Source of the DNA: Rhodothermaceae bacterium
GTDB lineage: Bacteria > Bacteroidota > Rhodothermia > Rhodothermales > Rubricoccaceae
Assembly (NCBI GenBank): GCA_013003465.1
Contig: JABDIZ010000399.1
Location: forward strand, 1-13,392
Direction of reading: 5' to 3'
DNA length: 13,392 bases
Shown here: one piece after another, positions 7,325-13,392 of the stretch
Layout of the letters: each line of letters starts with the position of its first letter
How positions within the stretch are numbered: the first letter of the stretch is position 1
The notes under the pieces: generated by a model
The model's database searches: none
What the model was told of the DNA's origin: nothing
Seen by the model: only the letters and a program-made list of their open reading frames with translations
Program-made: the position numbers and the translations under genes

Positions 7325-8287
7325 TTACCGCAACACCGCCCCGAGGCACGGCACGTAGGCCGCCAGCGCGGCCGGGTCGGCCCCCGCGGGCGTTCGGTTG
7401 TAGACGGCCAGCGGATCGAGCAGTTGAGGCATGCAGCCGAGCAAATCGGCGAGCAGCAGGTAGTGCTCCGGATTGGGCATCTCGCCGTAGAGGACGAACC
7501 GCCCGATCTTCTCGGTCGAGAGCCCGACGCGCTCCAGCATGGCCGCCGCGAAATAGGCGGCGTCCTCAGGTGCTCCGATGGGCCCGTGGTGCCCGTGGTA
7601 CCAGGCCCCGCCATGCACGACGGCCATCTCCACATGCGACGGATACGCGCCGAGGGCCAGCGTGAAGGGCTGCGCGTCCATCGGGATGGGCGAACGCGCG
7701 TCGAGCGCCCGGACGACCGCCGCCGCCGCCTGCGTCGAGTCCACGAGGTCGTAGGTGCCCACCCCGAGGGCCTTGCCGATCAGCGCGAGCCGGGCGTGCA
7801 CGGGCTCCGGTACGTGGAGCACGTGATGCCAGCGGTGCGCCGCAGGCACCTGCTCAATCACCAGCGTCTCGGTGCGCACGGGCACGGCGCGGATGCGCAC
7901 GGGCTGCGTGGCACTCACGTCGGCAAGGAGCGCGGCTTCCTGCCGGAGTTGCTCGTAGCGCTGCGGCGGCGCGAGGCCTTCGGGTAGGGGGCTGAAGAAA
8001 CTCGGCAGCCCCGTCGGGTGCACCGCCACGAGCAACGTCTTCGCCGTACTCACCCGAAACACGTCCTTGACGGCCTCGATCACGACATCGAGGTGCGTGG
8101 GGCCGGTCAGGCCCAGCACGGCCTCGTCCACGTTGAAATCGAAGTCACAGACGCCGAGGCGGCGCAGTGCCTGCGTCCCATCGGGGTCCTGGATGACCTC
8201 GGCGTAGTGCAGCGCCGGACCGCGCAGCGCAATCGCGGTGAGCGTGGCGTCGGGGCCGAAGAACGCAGAGGCGGTGGCGTCGTCCAT
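7325..8287 (-). CDS. PilM/GspL-like actin-fold protein (DUF3822-type position before rsmD)
   Basis: Predicted 320-residue soluble protein, starting MDDATASAFF at the ATG at 8287; an open frame extends upstream but only with low-complexity shadow sequence of the neighbouring gene. Pattern and order resemble the ASKHA fold of PilM and GspL. CDFDFNVDEAVLG (47-59), then LDVVIEAVKDVF (66-77) and TLLVAVHPT (84-92), look like the first subdomain. YEQLRQEAALL (111-121) follows. TLALGAYPSHVEMAVVHGG (209-227) looks like the second phosphate-loop strand pair, and FVLYGEMPNPEHYLLLADLLG (264-284) then QLLDPLAVYN (288-297) match the closing 'which subunit, which locus' segment of PilM relatives. Its place directly before rsmD fits Bacteroidota DUF3822 proteins. 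PilM proteins are the cytoplasmic ring of type IV pilus platforms, while DUF3822 itself has no known role. ATP binding cannot be confirmed by eye. Fold moderately sure, function open. Confidence 0.6.
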   Translation of the reverse strand: MDDATASAFFGPDATLTAIALRGPALHYAEVIQDPDGTQALRRLGVCDFDFNVDEAVLGLTGPTHLDVVIEAVKDVFRVSTAKTLLVAVHPTGLPSFFSPLPEGLAPPQRYEQLRQEAALLADVSATQPVRIRAVPVRTETLVIEQVPAAHRWHHVLHVPEPVHARLALIGKALGVGTYDLVDSTQAAAAVVRALDARSPIPMDAQPFTLALGAYPSHVEMAVVHGGAWYHGHHGPIGAPEDAAYFAAAMLERVGLSTEKIGRFVLYGEMPNPEHYLLLADLLGCMPQLLDPLAVYNRTPAGADPAALAAYVPCLGAVLR

Positions 8288-8327
8288 CAGGCAGCCGGAA
8301 AGGGAGCGGCCGCGCCGGGCAGAGCGG

Positions 8328-8792
8328 TTACTCCCAGGACGCGGCGTTGCGGCGCGCGGGGTCGGGCGTCTCGGCACCGATGAAGTCCTCCGGCACGTCG
8401 GGGTCTTGGAGGTAGTAAATCTCGACGCCGGAGGTATCGTCGCGGACGAGCTGGTAGACGAAGGGGTTGCCCGTGCGCGGGGAGAACGGCAGCGAGTCCG
8501 GGACGAAGGCTCGGCCGCCGGGCATCGGGAAGACCTCGTTGAGGTCCTCGCCGATGTAGGCCGAGTCCGTCCGAACAAACAGCACGAGCGAGTCGAGCGT
8601 GCTGGGGTAGTCGCGGTCCGCGCTACGGTACTCGATGAGAGCGGTGCGGATGTGGTCCATCCGTGCGCGCGTAAGTTCGGTCTGCAACTCGTTTTCCTGG
8701 TACTCTTCCCACGGGTCCGTGATGGTCCGGTAGAGCGCGTACGCGCCGATGGCGATAACAACGGCGAGGACAAGCTGAATGGCGAGGCGCAT
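8328..8792 (-). CDS. Membrane-anchored pseudopilin-like protein (GspG-like pattern), unknown function
   Basis: Predicted 154 residues. One N-terminal transmembrane helix (about 4-22, MRLAIQLVLAVVIAIGAYALY) leads into a polar helix (26-57), then IRTALIEYRSADRDYPSTLDSLVLFVR at about 48-74. This resembles the major-pseudopilin pattern 'helix, AL..Y....G.YP.....L' seen in GspG. FSPRTGNPFVYQL at 103-115 recalls the GspG segment 'DPWGNPYQY'. There is no G-F-T-L-I-E type prepilin site, so processing by a prepilin peptidase is not expected. The start at 8792 is the only one giving the anchor helix at the very N-terminus; the longer upstream frame is low-complexity. It lies 40 bases before the PilM-like gene, probably as first gene of the run, downstream of the divergent spacer. 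Pseudopilin similarity is an impression from pattern; it could also be a generic single-span membrane protein. Confidence 0.6.
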   Translation of the reverse strand: MRLAIQLVLAVVIAIGAYALYRTITDPWEEYQENELQTELTRARMDHIRTALIEYRSADRDYPSTLDSLVLFVRTDSAYIGEDLNEVFPMPGGRAFVPDSLPFSPRTGNPFVYQLVRDDTSGVEIYYLQDPDVPEDFIGAETPDPARRNAASWE

Positions 8793-8889
8793 GGCGCAGA
8801 GACCTGAAGAGGCGCTTGGGTGAACAGCTCCGGGAGGGCGAGCAAAACGGCGAAACGGCCGCGCGCCGACCGGGTCGAGCAGGCCGAAC

Positions 8890-8919
8890 AGTATAGCCGT
8901 GGCGCGCGCTTTAATGCAA
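8890..8919 (-). promoter_or_regulatory. Possible sigma-70-type promoter for the 8792 to 3535 run
   Basis: On the minus strand TTGCAT (8914-8919) and TATACT (8890-8895) are separated by 18 bases. TATACT matches the TATAAT box in 5 of 6 positions, but TTGCAT matches TTGACA in only 3. A start near 8883 would leave a leader of about 90 bases before the ATG at 8792. Rhodothermales promoters are not well enough known to me to weigh this better. No comparable site was found for pdxJ on the other strand. Confidence 0.3.
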
Positions 8920-8979
8920 GACAGCGCAGCGCACCCGGCCGGTTGCAAAGACCCCGTTCCTACACCGAAGTTGCCCTCT

Positions 8980-9777
8980 ATGACCGAACGAACACAGCCC
9001 CCTCTGCCCCATCCCACGCGCCTCAGCGTCAACCTCAACAAGGTGGCCTTGATGCGCAACGCCCGCGGCGGGGGGCGCCCCAGCGTACGTGCGGCCGCGG
9101 AGGCATGCATCCGTGCCGGGGCCCACGGCATCACGCTGCACCCGCGCCCGGACGGCCGCCACGCGCGCGCGGAGGATGTGATCGAGTTGGCCGCCTGGCT
9201 TCCCGTCGAGTTGAACGTCGAGGGCAACCCCTTCGCTGGCCCCGGCACGAGGGGCGCCTACGCGTACCCCGGCTTCGTAACGATTCTGGAGACGACGAAG
9301 CCCGTACAGGCCACGCTCGTCCCGGACGCGGCGGGCCAACGCACCTCGGATCACGGCTGGGCGCTCACGTCCGAGGAGACCGCGCGCTTGCGGCCGCTCG
9401 TCGAGCGGCTCCAGGCCCAGGGCAGCCGCGTGAGCCTGTTCATGGACCCGGACCTGGAGGCGATAGAACGGGCGGCGGCGCTCGGCGTGGACCGGGTGGA
9501 ACTCTATACCGGCCCGTACGCCGAGGCGTTTGCCACGGGCGATGCCGAGGGCGTGCTCAGTCGGTACGTGGCGGCGGCGGAGCGGGCGCAGGCCCTCGGC
9601 CTCGGCCTCAACGCCGGGCACGATCTCGATTTGGACAACCTCGATCCATTTCTCCGAGCGATTCCCACCGTGCACGAGGTATCGATCGGGCAGGCACTGG
9701 TCGCCGACGCCCTGCATATCGGCCTGGACGCGGCCGTGCGCGCCTATCTGGAGGTCATCGCGTCCGCGTCCGCGTAG
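8980..9777 (+). CDS. pdxJ: Pyridoxine 5'-phosphate synthase
   Basis: Predicted 265-residue TIM-barrel enzyme that condenses 3-amino-2-oxopropyl phosphate with 1-deoxy-D-xylulose 5-phosphate into pyridoxine 5'-phosphate, the last ring-forming step of DXP-dependent vitamin B6 synthesis. Landmarks: RLSVNLNKVALMRNARGG (14-31; the VNLNK form is typical of Bacteroidota, where E. coli has VN-x-DH), GITLHPRPDGRH (50-61, with the active-site His at 54), ELNVEGNP (77-84, with the catalytic Glu at 81), ATLVPD (111-116), VSLFMDPD (151-158), VELYTGPYA (173-181), LNAGHDLDLDNL (210-221, with the conserved His at 214) and EVSIGQALVADAL (233-245). The usual SIGHA is SIGQA here. The ATG at 8980 gives the family N-terminus; the in-frame ATG at 8899 would add 27 unlikely residues. 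No Shine-Dalgarno is seen. It is divergent from the pseudopilin-like gene and a hairpin follows its stop directly. Confidence 0.95.
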   Translation: MTERTQPPLPHPTRLSVNLNKVALMRNARGGGRPSVRAAAEACIRAGAHGITLHPRPDGRHARAEDVIELAAWLPVELNVEGNPFAGPGTRGAYAYPGFVTILETTKPVQATLVPDAAGQRTSDHGWALTSEETARLRPLVERLQAQGSRVSLFMDPDLEAIERAAALGVDRVELYTGPYAEAFATGDAEGVLSRYVAAAERAQALGLGLNAGHDLDLDNLDPFLRAIPTVHEVSIGQALVADALHIGLDAAVRAYLEVIASASA

Positions 9778-9778
9778 G

Positions 9779-9799
9779 GCGCTCTCAGGATGAGATCGC
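9779..9799 (+). terminator. Hairpin directly after pdxJ (terminator candidate)
   Basis: GCGCTCTCA (9779-9787) and TGAGATCGC (9791-9799) pair over 9 positions with one C-T mismatch and a GGA loop, starting one base past the pdxJ stop. No T-tract follows, so classical rho-independent action is uncertain. Confidence 0.4.
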
Positions 9800-9811
9800 G
9801 CGGCCACGCGT

Positions 9812-9840
9812 CCCGATCTGAGAAATGCGGGCAGATCGGG
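9812..9840. repeat. Second inverted repeat after pdxJ, 9-bp perfect arms
   Basis: CCCGATCTG (9812-9820) is matched perfectly by CAGATCGGG (9832-9840) with an 11-base loop. It lies 35 bases past the pdxJ stop and could be a second terminator hairpin or an operator-like dyad for the pilin-like genes. The remainder of the 236-base gap (9841-10013) shows no gene and no convincing promoter; just before the next ATG the strand is C-rich (ACCCCCCTCC). Confidence 0.4.
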
Positions 9841-10013
9841 CCGCTGAAAATAGACCGCTCGGGTGCGACGCCGATGTAACGCTATCGCGCGCTGATCGGA
9901 GGCGACGGGCGGCGGTCGTGCGTCCGCGTTGCATACCGCGCGGATAAAGGCGAGGAGCAGCTCTTGGGCATAGGGTTCTCTTAGGAAGCGGACCCATCCT
10001 GACACCCCCCTCC

Positions 10014-10544
10014 ATGCAGCAGACCATCCTTGCCCTCGCCGCCATTCTCGCCTTCTCGATGTTCGCGCTCAACCAGCACCGCGCGACGGCTGACGTAGAG
10101 CACACCGCCAACGTCAGCGAGTTGGAACTGGCCGCGACCGATGTGGCGCGCCAGCGCCTCCTCGAAATCGCCGGGTTTGCGTTCGACGACGCCGATGTGG
10201 GCCGAAGCGGGCTGCGCACGGACGAAACCGGTCTCACACCGGCCGCCAACTTCGGCCTCGGTGGCGATGCGGGCGAGGATGCCTCTTCCCTCCCCGACGA
10301 CCTCGACGACTTCCACGGCATCACGGACTCGGTTGCCGTGAACTGGCACGGCACCGATGTGCAAGTGCTCGTGGCCTCCTCCGTGCGCTACGTCCAGATG
10401 GACGCGCCGGATCGGGCCGCCGCGTCGGCAACGCTGGCCAAGGAAATCACGGTGCTGGCGGTCAACCTCACCAACGTGAACCGTCCCGTCGTGAGCCGCC
10501 TCGTGCAGGTAGTCACCCCCGCGTGGAAGGCCATCCACGGCTAA
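10014..10544 (+). CDS. Putative minor pilin / pseudopilin-like protein (PilV-like place)
   Basis: Predicted 176 residues, no family recognised with certainty. One hydrophobic helix begins right at the N-terminus (MQQTILALAAILAFSMFALN, 1-20). A polar, Ala/Glu-rich helix follows (about 24-55, with ELELAATDVARQRLLEIAGF at 36-55), then a Gly/Asp-rich globular part. LVASSVRYVQMD (119-130) and KEITVLAVNLTN (143-154), ending in VVSRLVQVVTP, look like the closing beta-strands of a pseudopilin sheet. The layout (anchor helix, amphipathic helix, sheet) and the two following genes suggest a type IV minor pilin of the PilV or GspI kind. No Gly before the helix and no Glu five residues after it are present, so a normal prepilin peptidase site is absent. 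No Shine-Dalgarno; ATG preceded by a C-run. Gap to the next gene 53 bases. Function inferred from architecture and context only. Confidence 0.5.
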   Translation: MQQTILALAAILAFSMFALNQHRATADVEHTANVSELELAATDVARQRLLEIAGFAFDDADVGRSGLRTDETGLTPAANFGLGGDAGEDASSLPDDLDDFHGITDSVAVNWHGTDVQVLVASSVRYVQMDAPDRAAASATLAKEITVLAVNLTNVNRPVVSRLVQVVTPAWKAIHG

Positions 10545-10597
10545 ATCGCTCCCTCTGGCTTCATTCTCAGCCTTGTAGCCCGATACCCTAGATCTCC

Positions 10598-11470
10598 ATG
10601 ACAGCCCTTTTCGATCACATCATCGCCGTTCTCGTCGGCACCTCGTTGCTGGTGGCGCTGCTGTTCGTGCAACAGCGCGGCGGCCAGACGGCCATCGAAG
10701 CCACGGTGCACTACACCGCGCAGACCCAGACGGCCGACTTCGTCGACATGTTCGAGCGCGACATGGAGAACATGCAAGGGCCCGAACGCGGCGGCATGAC
10801 GCCACGGCTCTGGGCGAGCGGAGGCCAGACGACACGCGTGCGCTTCCACACCCTCGCCGATCCATCCCTGGGCGAAAACTCGCCGCTGGTGGCCGTCACT
10901 TACGAACTCGAAGACGCATGGCGCTCGCTCACCGTGAACGGGACGGCGCAGCCGCTCTTTCGCGTTGCACGCTATGCCAATAGTGCGACCGGCTACACCT
11001 ATACCGGCGGCACCGCCGTCAACGTGCTCGATTTCGACGTGCGCTTCTTCGCGCGCGACATGACGGGCGAAACGACGACGGGCAATGCGCCGGACGAGTT
11101 TGGCCTGGTGCGCGTGAGCCTGGAGGTAGGCACCGCAGCACCAGCCCAGCAGGCCGCGGATCAGGCGGCCACCTCGCGCAGCAACCTCACGCGGCAGGCC
11201 TACACCTTCCGGCCGCTCGCGATGGACATCACCTCCGAAACGACGCCTCCAGCGCCCGGCCCGGTCCCCAATCCGAACTCGCCGCTGCCGCGCAATCCGT
11301 ACGAGCCGCCGCCCCCTCCTCCACCGCCGCCTTCTCCTACACCCGAATCAACACCGGCGCCCACAACGCCCCCGCCCACCACGAGGCCAGCAAGCCCGCC
11401 GCGGGCGCCTACGCCACCCCCACCGCCTCCGCCGCCGCGTCCCACACCACCGCCCGGCTACGAAATCTAG
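10598..11470 (+). CDS. PilW-like pseudopilin with polyproline tail
   Basis: Predicted 290 residues. An N-terminal hydrophobic helix (about 7-24, IIAVLVGTSLLVALLFV) leads into an amphipathic helix (31-60, AIEATVHYTAQTQTADFVDMFERDMENM). This resembles the PilW/GspJ opening, in which an Arg/Asp-bearing helix precedes a sheet. RVRFHTL (80-86), LVAVTYELED (97-106) and VNVLDFDVRFFARD (141-154) are typical pseudopilin sheet strands (compare the PilW segment 'V..L.v.y'). VRVSLEVGT (171-179) and LTRQAYTFRPLAMD (197-210) complete it. There is no G-F-x-x-x-E prepilin site. Residues 217-287 form a low-complexity tail rich in Pro, Thr and Ser with runs of eight or nine prolines (about 237-245 and 273-280), ending PPPGYEI. 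Such tails usually form stiff extended linkers or wall/surface-spanning stalks. Middle gene of three; the start is preceded by TAGATCTCC, no Shine-Dalgarno. Confidence 0.55.
   Translation: MTALFDHIIAVLVGTSLLVALLFVQQRGGQTAIEATVHYTAQTQTADFVDMFERDMENMQGPERGGMTPRLWASGGQTTRVRFHTLADPSLGENSPLVAVTYELEDAWRSLTVNGTAQPLFRVARYANSATGYTYTGGTAVNVLDFDVRFFARDMTGETTTGNAPDEFGLVRVSLEVGTAAPAQQAADQAATSRSNLTRQAYTFRPLAMDITSETTPPAPGPVPNPNSPLPRNPYEPPPPPPPPPSPTPESTPAPTTPPPTTRPASPPRAPTPPPPPPPPRPTPPPGYEI
11246..11458 (+). repeat. Low-complexity proline-rich coding segment
   Basis: Encodes residues 217-287 of the PilW-like protein. Runs of CCN codons at about 11306-11332 and 11414-11437 give polyproline, so the strand shows long pyrimidine-rich stretches. 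Codons are mixed (CCG, CCC, CCT, CCA), which argues against simple recent triplet slippage. Confidence 0.75.
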
Positions 11471-11481
11471 ACCGGCATCTG

Positions 11482-11508
11482 CGGAGCCTTGCACTACGCA
11501 GGGCTCCG
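11482..11508 (+). terminator. Hairpin between the PilW-like and PilX-like genes
   Basis: CGGAGCC (11482-11488) pairs perfectly with GGCTCCG (11502-11508). Four further pairs (one of them G-U) leave the loop ACTAC, an 11-bp stem. It starts 11 bases past the PilW-like stop. No T-tract follows, so it may be a partial terminator, an RNA-stability hairpin or an attenuator before the next gene. Confidence 0.45.
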
Positions 11509-11517
11509 TGCATGATT

Positions 11518-11547
11518 CTCATACGCTACCGACTCATACGCTACCGA
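11518..11547 (+). repeat. Perfect 15-bp tandem duplication upstream of the PilX-like start
   Basis: CTCATACGCTACCGA occurs at 11518-11532 and again, exactly and without a gap, at 11533-11547. The ATG of the PilX-like gene follows 13 bases later. It lies in non-coding leader sequence. It could be a duplicated regulator-binding site or a recent slippage duplication that changes leader spacing. Confidence 0.85.
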
Positions 11548-11560
11548 GCCCCCCGAACCC

Positions 11561-13392
11561 ATGGGCAAACTGACGCTTCTTCTCGTTCTCGCCGCCGCCC
11601 TCGGCGGCTCGACCCTCCTGTTCAGCACACGCTCCCTCTCGCATGAGACCGCGCGCGAGCGCGGCGAAGTGCAAGCCGATTTGCTGGCACGCGACGCCGC
11701 CGCGAACGGCCACAGCCTCGTGCTCAACGAGATGATTGCGGACGACGGCTTCGAAGCCGCGGCGCCGTATACCTCCCACAACGTGCAGGACGGCTGGTTC
11801 TCGGTGGATGAGTACACCGTCGCAACCGATGCGGCCGGTACACAGACGGTCACCTACACGGTCACCGGGCATGCGGGAGGAGCCGAGCACTCGGTGCGCA
11901 GCACGTATGAGTACGACCCGATGGACTACCCCGGCCCGCTCTGGCTCGACGTACCGTACGTGACGGCCACGGTGGAACCGGGCACTGTCATCGACGGCGG
12001 TGCCGATGCCCTCGGCGTTCACTACGACCGCCGCCGGCACAGCGAGTTGAACCTGAACAGCTTGCTGCCACGCTCCACGATGGAGCGCGACCTGCGTACG
12101 GCCTTCGCCGGGGCTACCGGGCTGGGCGGTGCCTTCAGCCCCCACAGCAACATGCAGTCCGCAGGCCTCCTAGACGACCTCAACGTCTCGGATGCGTCGG
12201 ATCTGTACTTCGCCGCCGTCAGCGCGAAGAGAACAGGCGATGTGACGCTGCCGGGTGCCACGACCATCAGCACCAACCAGAACTACGGCTCGACGCCGAT
12301 GATCGTCCACGTCACCGGCCCGCTCACCATTGCACCAAGCAAGCGGCTGGAAGGCCGCGGTGTCCTCATCGTAGAAGGAGCCATCAGCCTGGGCAGCAAC
12401 GGCTCGCGCCTGACGTGGGATGGCCTCGTCATCATTCACTCTGAAGAAGACTACCTGCACCTCGACTGGAACACGGGACGCGTGGACATCACGGGCGGCC
12501 TCGTCGTAGACCAGCAGGCTGTGCCGCCCGGCGGCCACATGGACGTGACGACCACACGCGATCTCGACGGGCGCTGGTCCAACGCGCGCGGCGACCGCTC
12601 GGGTAGCCCGTGGGCCAGCATCGGCGCCGGCAACTGGCCGTGGTTCCAGCACAAGCACCGCTACGACATCGACCTCGGCACCAGCACGGTCATGTTCCGC
12701 GCCGACACGCCGCACCCGAACGAAGAGTACACGCAGTTCCGCGACGCGCTCAGCAGCCTCGGCACGCGGCAGGTCTTCCTCGAATTCGACCGCGAACGCT
12801 ACCACGGCTACTCAACCTACACGCTCGACATTGCCGGGCAACCCGAGGTGTATGGCGGCGCCGTAAAGAACGGCTTTGGCACCTATGCCCAGAGCGGCGA
12901 TGTGCAGCGGAGCCAGTCGTTCCGCGCGAACGACCTGCGCAGCTTCCAGGTGGACGTGCGGAGCCTGAGGATGCTCCGGCAGCGCTTCGACACGGCCAGC
13001 GGGTGCGACTCGTGGCCGTTCTGCGTGGCCGAGCAGTGGGGCCGCGGCGGCGCGCTCACCGTTCGCCTCCGCGAGTACAACCCGGCGCGGCGCCATCCGA
13101 AGCTCTACGAGGCCGTCATCTACTGGCACATGCGCTCGGACGAGGTGGCCGAGCACATGGCCGACGAGGCCGCACTGCGCACGGCCATCCAGGACGGCGC
13201 CCTCTTCGGCACCCGCCTCGACTTCGGCGACCACGTGGATCTGACGTTCGATCTCGACGAGATCAAGACGATGGCGAGCCGCCTCGGCTTCGACGGCGAC
13301 GAGGTCCTCTCGCGCGGCACCTGGACCACCCACACCACCGTGGACGAACACCGCGCCGCGGGCACGACCGCGCCTAGTGGCCCCCGTAGCAG
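11561..13392 (+). CDS. Large PilX-like pseudopilin / surface protein, partial (3' end beyond window)
   Basis: The frame is open from the ATG at 11561 to the right edge: 610 codons, no stop. A hydrophobic helix opens the protein (about 4-22), followed by a polar helix (24-47) rich in Arg/Glu/Ala. Residues about 247-316 read IVHVTGPLTIA, GRGVLIVEGAISLGSNG, WDGLVIIHSEEDY and VDITGGLVVD. This is the 'GxGILVVDGdLtlsGn...f.GlIIV.G....I.GgvvV' pattern of the C-terminal part of bacterial PilX-like minor pilins, which stacks into a short right-handed beta-helix. After it comes an extended region of almost 300 residues up to the edge, richly charged and aromatic, in which I recognise no known domain; it has two Cys residues (C485 and C490 by my count) near SGCDSWPFCVAEQW. 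No prepilin-type G-F-x-x-x-E site. Third gene of the trio; the leader holds a hairpin and a 15-bp tandem repeat, and no Shine-Dalgarno. The PilX-type similarity is fairly good; the large extension is unassigned. Confidence 0.6.
   Translation, partial: MGKLTLLLVLAAALGGSTLLFSTRSLSHETARERGEVQADLLARDAAANGHSLVLNEMIADDGFEAAAPYTSHNVQDGWFSVDEYTVATDAAGTQTVTYTVTGHAGGAEHSVRSTYEYDPMDYPGPLWLDVPYVTATVEPGTVIDGGADALGVHYDRRRHSELNLNSLLPRSTMERDLRTAFAGATGLGGAFSPHSNMQSAGLLDDLNVSDASDLYFAAVSAKRTGDVTLPGATTISTNQNYGSTPMIVHVTGPLTIAPSKRLEGRGVLIVEGAISLGSNGSRLTWDGLVIIHSEEDYLHLDWNTGRVDITGGLVVDQQAVPPGGHMDVTTTRDLDGRWSNARGDRSGSPWASIGAGNWPWFQHKHRYDIDLGTSTVMFRADTPHPNEEYTQFRDALSSLGTRQVFLEFDRERYHGYSTYTLDIAGQPEVYGGAVKNGFGTYAQSGDVQRSQSFRANDLRSFQVDVRSLRMLRQRFDTASGCDSWPFCVAEQWGRGGALTVRLREYNPARRHPKLYEAVIYWHMRSDEVAEHMADEAALRTAIQDGALFGTRLDFGDHVDLTFDLDEIKTMASRLGFDGDEVLSRGTWTTHTTVDEHRAAGTTAPSGPRS

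Noticed and set aside
8288..8845. Upstream extension of the PilM-like protein
   Set aside because: The extra 186 residues are Ser/Arg/Thr-rich shadow sequence over the pseudopilin-like gene; MDDATASAFF at 8287 begins the ordered protein.
8943..8965. TTGCAA with a downstream TACACC as a pdxJ promoter
   Set aside because: The -10 match is poor and the distance to the ATG short; not better than chance.
1..13392. CRISPR arrays, tRNA or rRNA genes, transposases, toxin-antitoxin pairs
   Set aside because: Looked for on both strands; no regularly spaced repeats, cloverleaf segments, rRNA signatures or matching protein motifs were seen.

Overview
The window reads as chromosomal DNA from a high-GC member of the Bacteroidota/Rhodothermota side of the tree, most likely a Rhodothermales-type bacterium. 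The reasons are a PorV/PorQ-like outer-membrane protein, a surface protein ending in a FlgD-like C-terminal domain, a PdxJ with the VNLNK (not VNIDH) opening, the neighbourhood PilM/DUF3822-like gene - rsmD - coaD, and start codons that mostly lack a Shine-Dalgarno sequence. This placement is inference from gene content. No rRNA, tRNA, CRISPR array, transposase or phage gene was seen.

Layout. Positions 1-3237 (minus strand) hold a tight three-gene envelope operon, transcribed in this order: a lipoprotein with Ig-like modules (2488-3237), a secreted Asp-box beta-propeller protein with a FlgD-like C-terminal domain (850-2481), and a PorV/PorQ-like outer-membrane barrel cut by the left window edge (1-845). 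A spacer with a nested palindromic repeat (3425-3531) separates this operon from a second run of minus-strand genes. That run is, in transcription order from 8792 down to 3535: a pseudopilin-like membrane protein, a PilM-like actin-fold protein, rsmD, coaD, a class I aspartate-type aminotransferase and a site-2-protease-type M50 metallopeptidase. A divergent spacer at 8793-8979 separates it from pdxJ (8980-9777, plus strand). A 236-base gap follows, then three plus-strand genes (10014 to past the right edge) whose products look like minor pilins or pseudopilins of the PilV, PilW and PilX kinds. None of the three has a normal prepilin peptidase site.

How they fit together. rsmD, coaD, the aminotransferase and pdxJ are housekeeping genes (16S rRNA methylation, coenzyme A, amino-acid metabolism, vitamin B6; PLP made through PdxJ is the cofactor of the aminotransferase). 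The left operon looks like a cell-surface export or display set. The PilM-like gene with its pseudopilin-like partner, and the pilin-like trio on the other side of pdxJ, may be parts of one type IV pilus/type II secretion-like machine. That link is inference only. The pilin-like trio is the most unusual part: it has no recognisable prepilin cleavage motifs, a polyproline tail on the PilW-like protein, an exact 15-bp tandem repeat and a hairpin just before the third gene, and a very long C-terminal region on the PilX-like protein.
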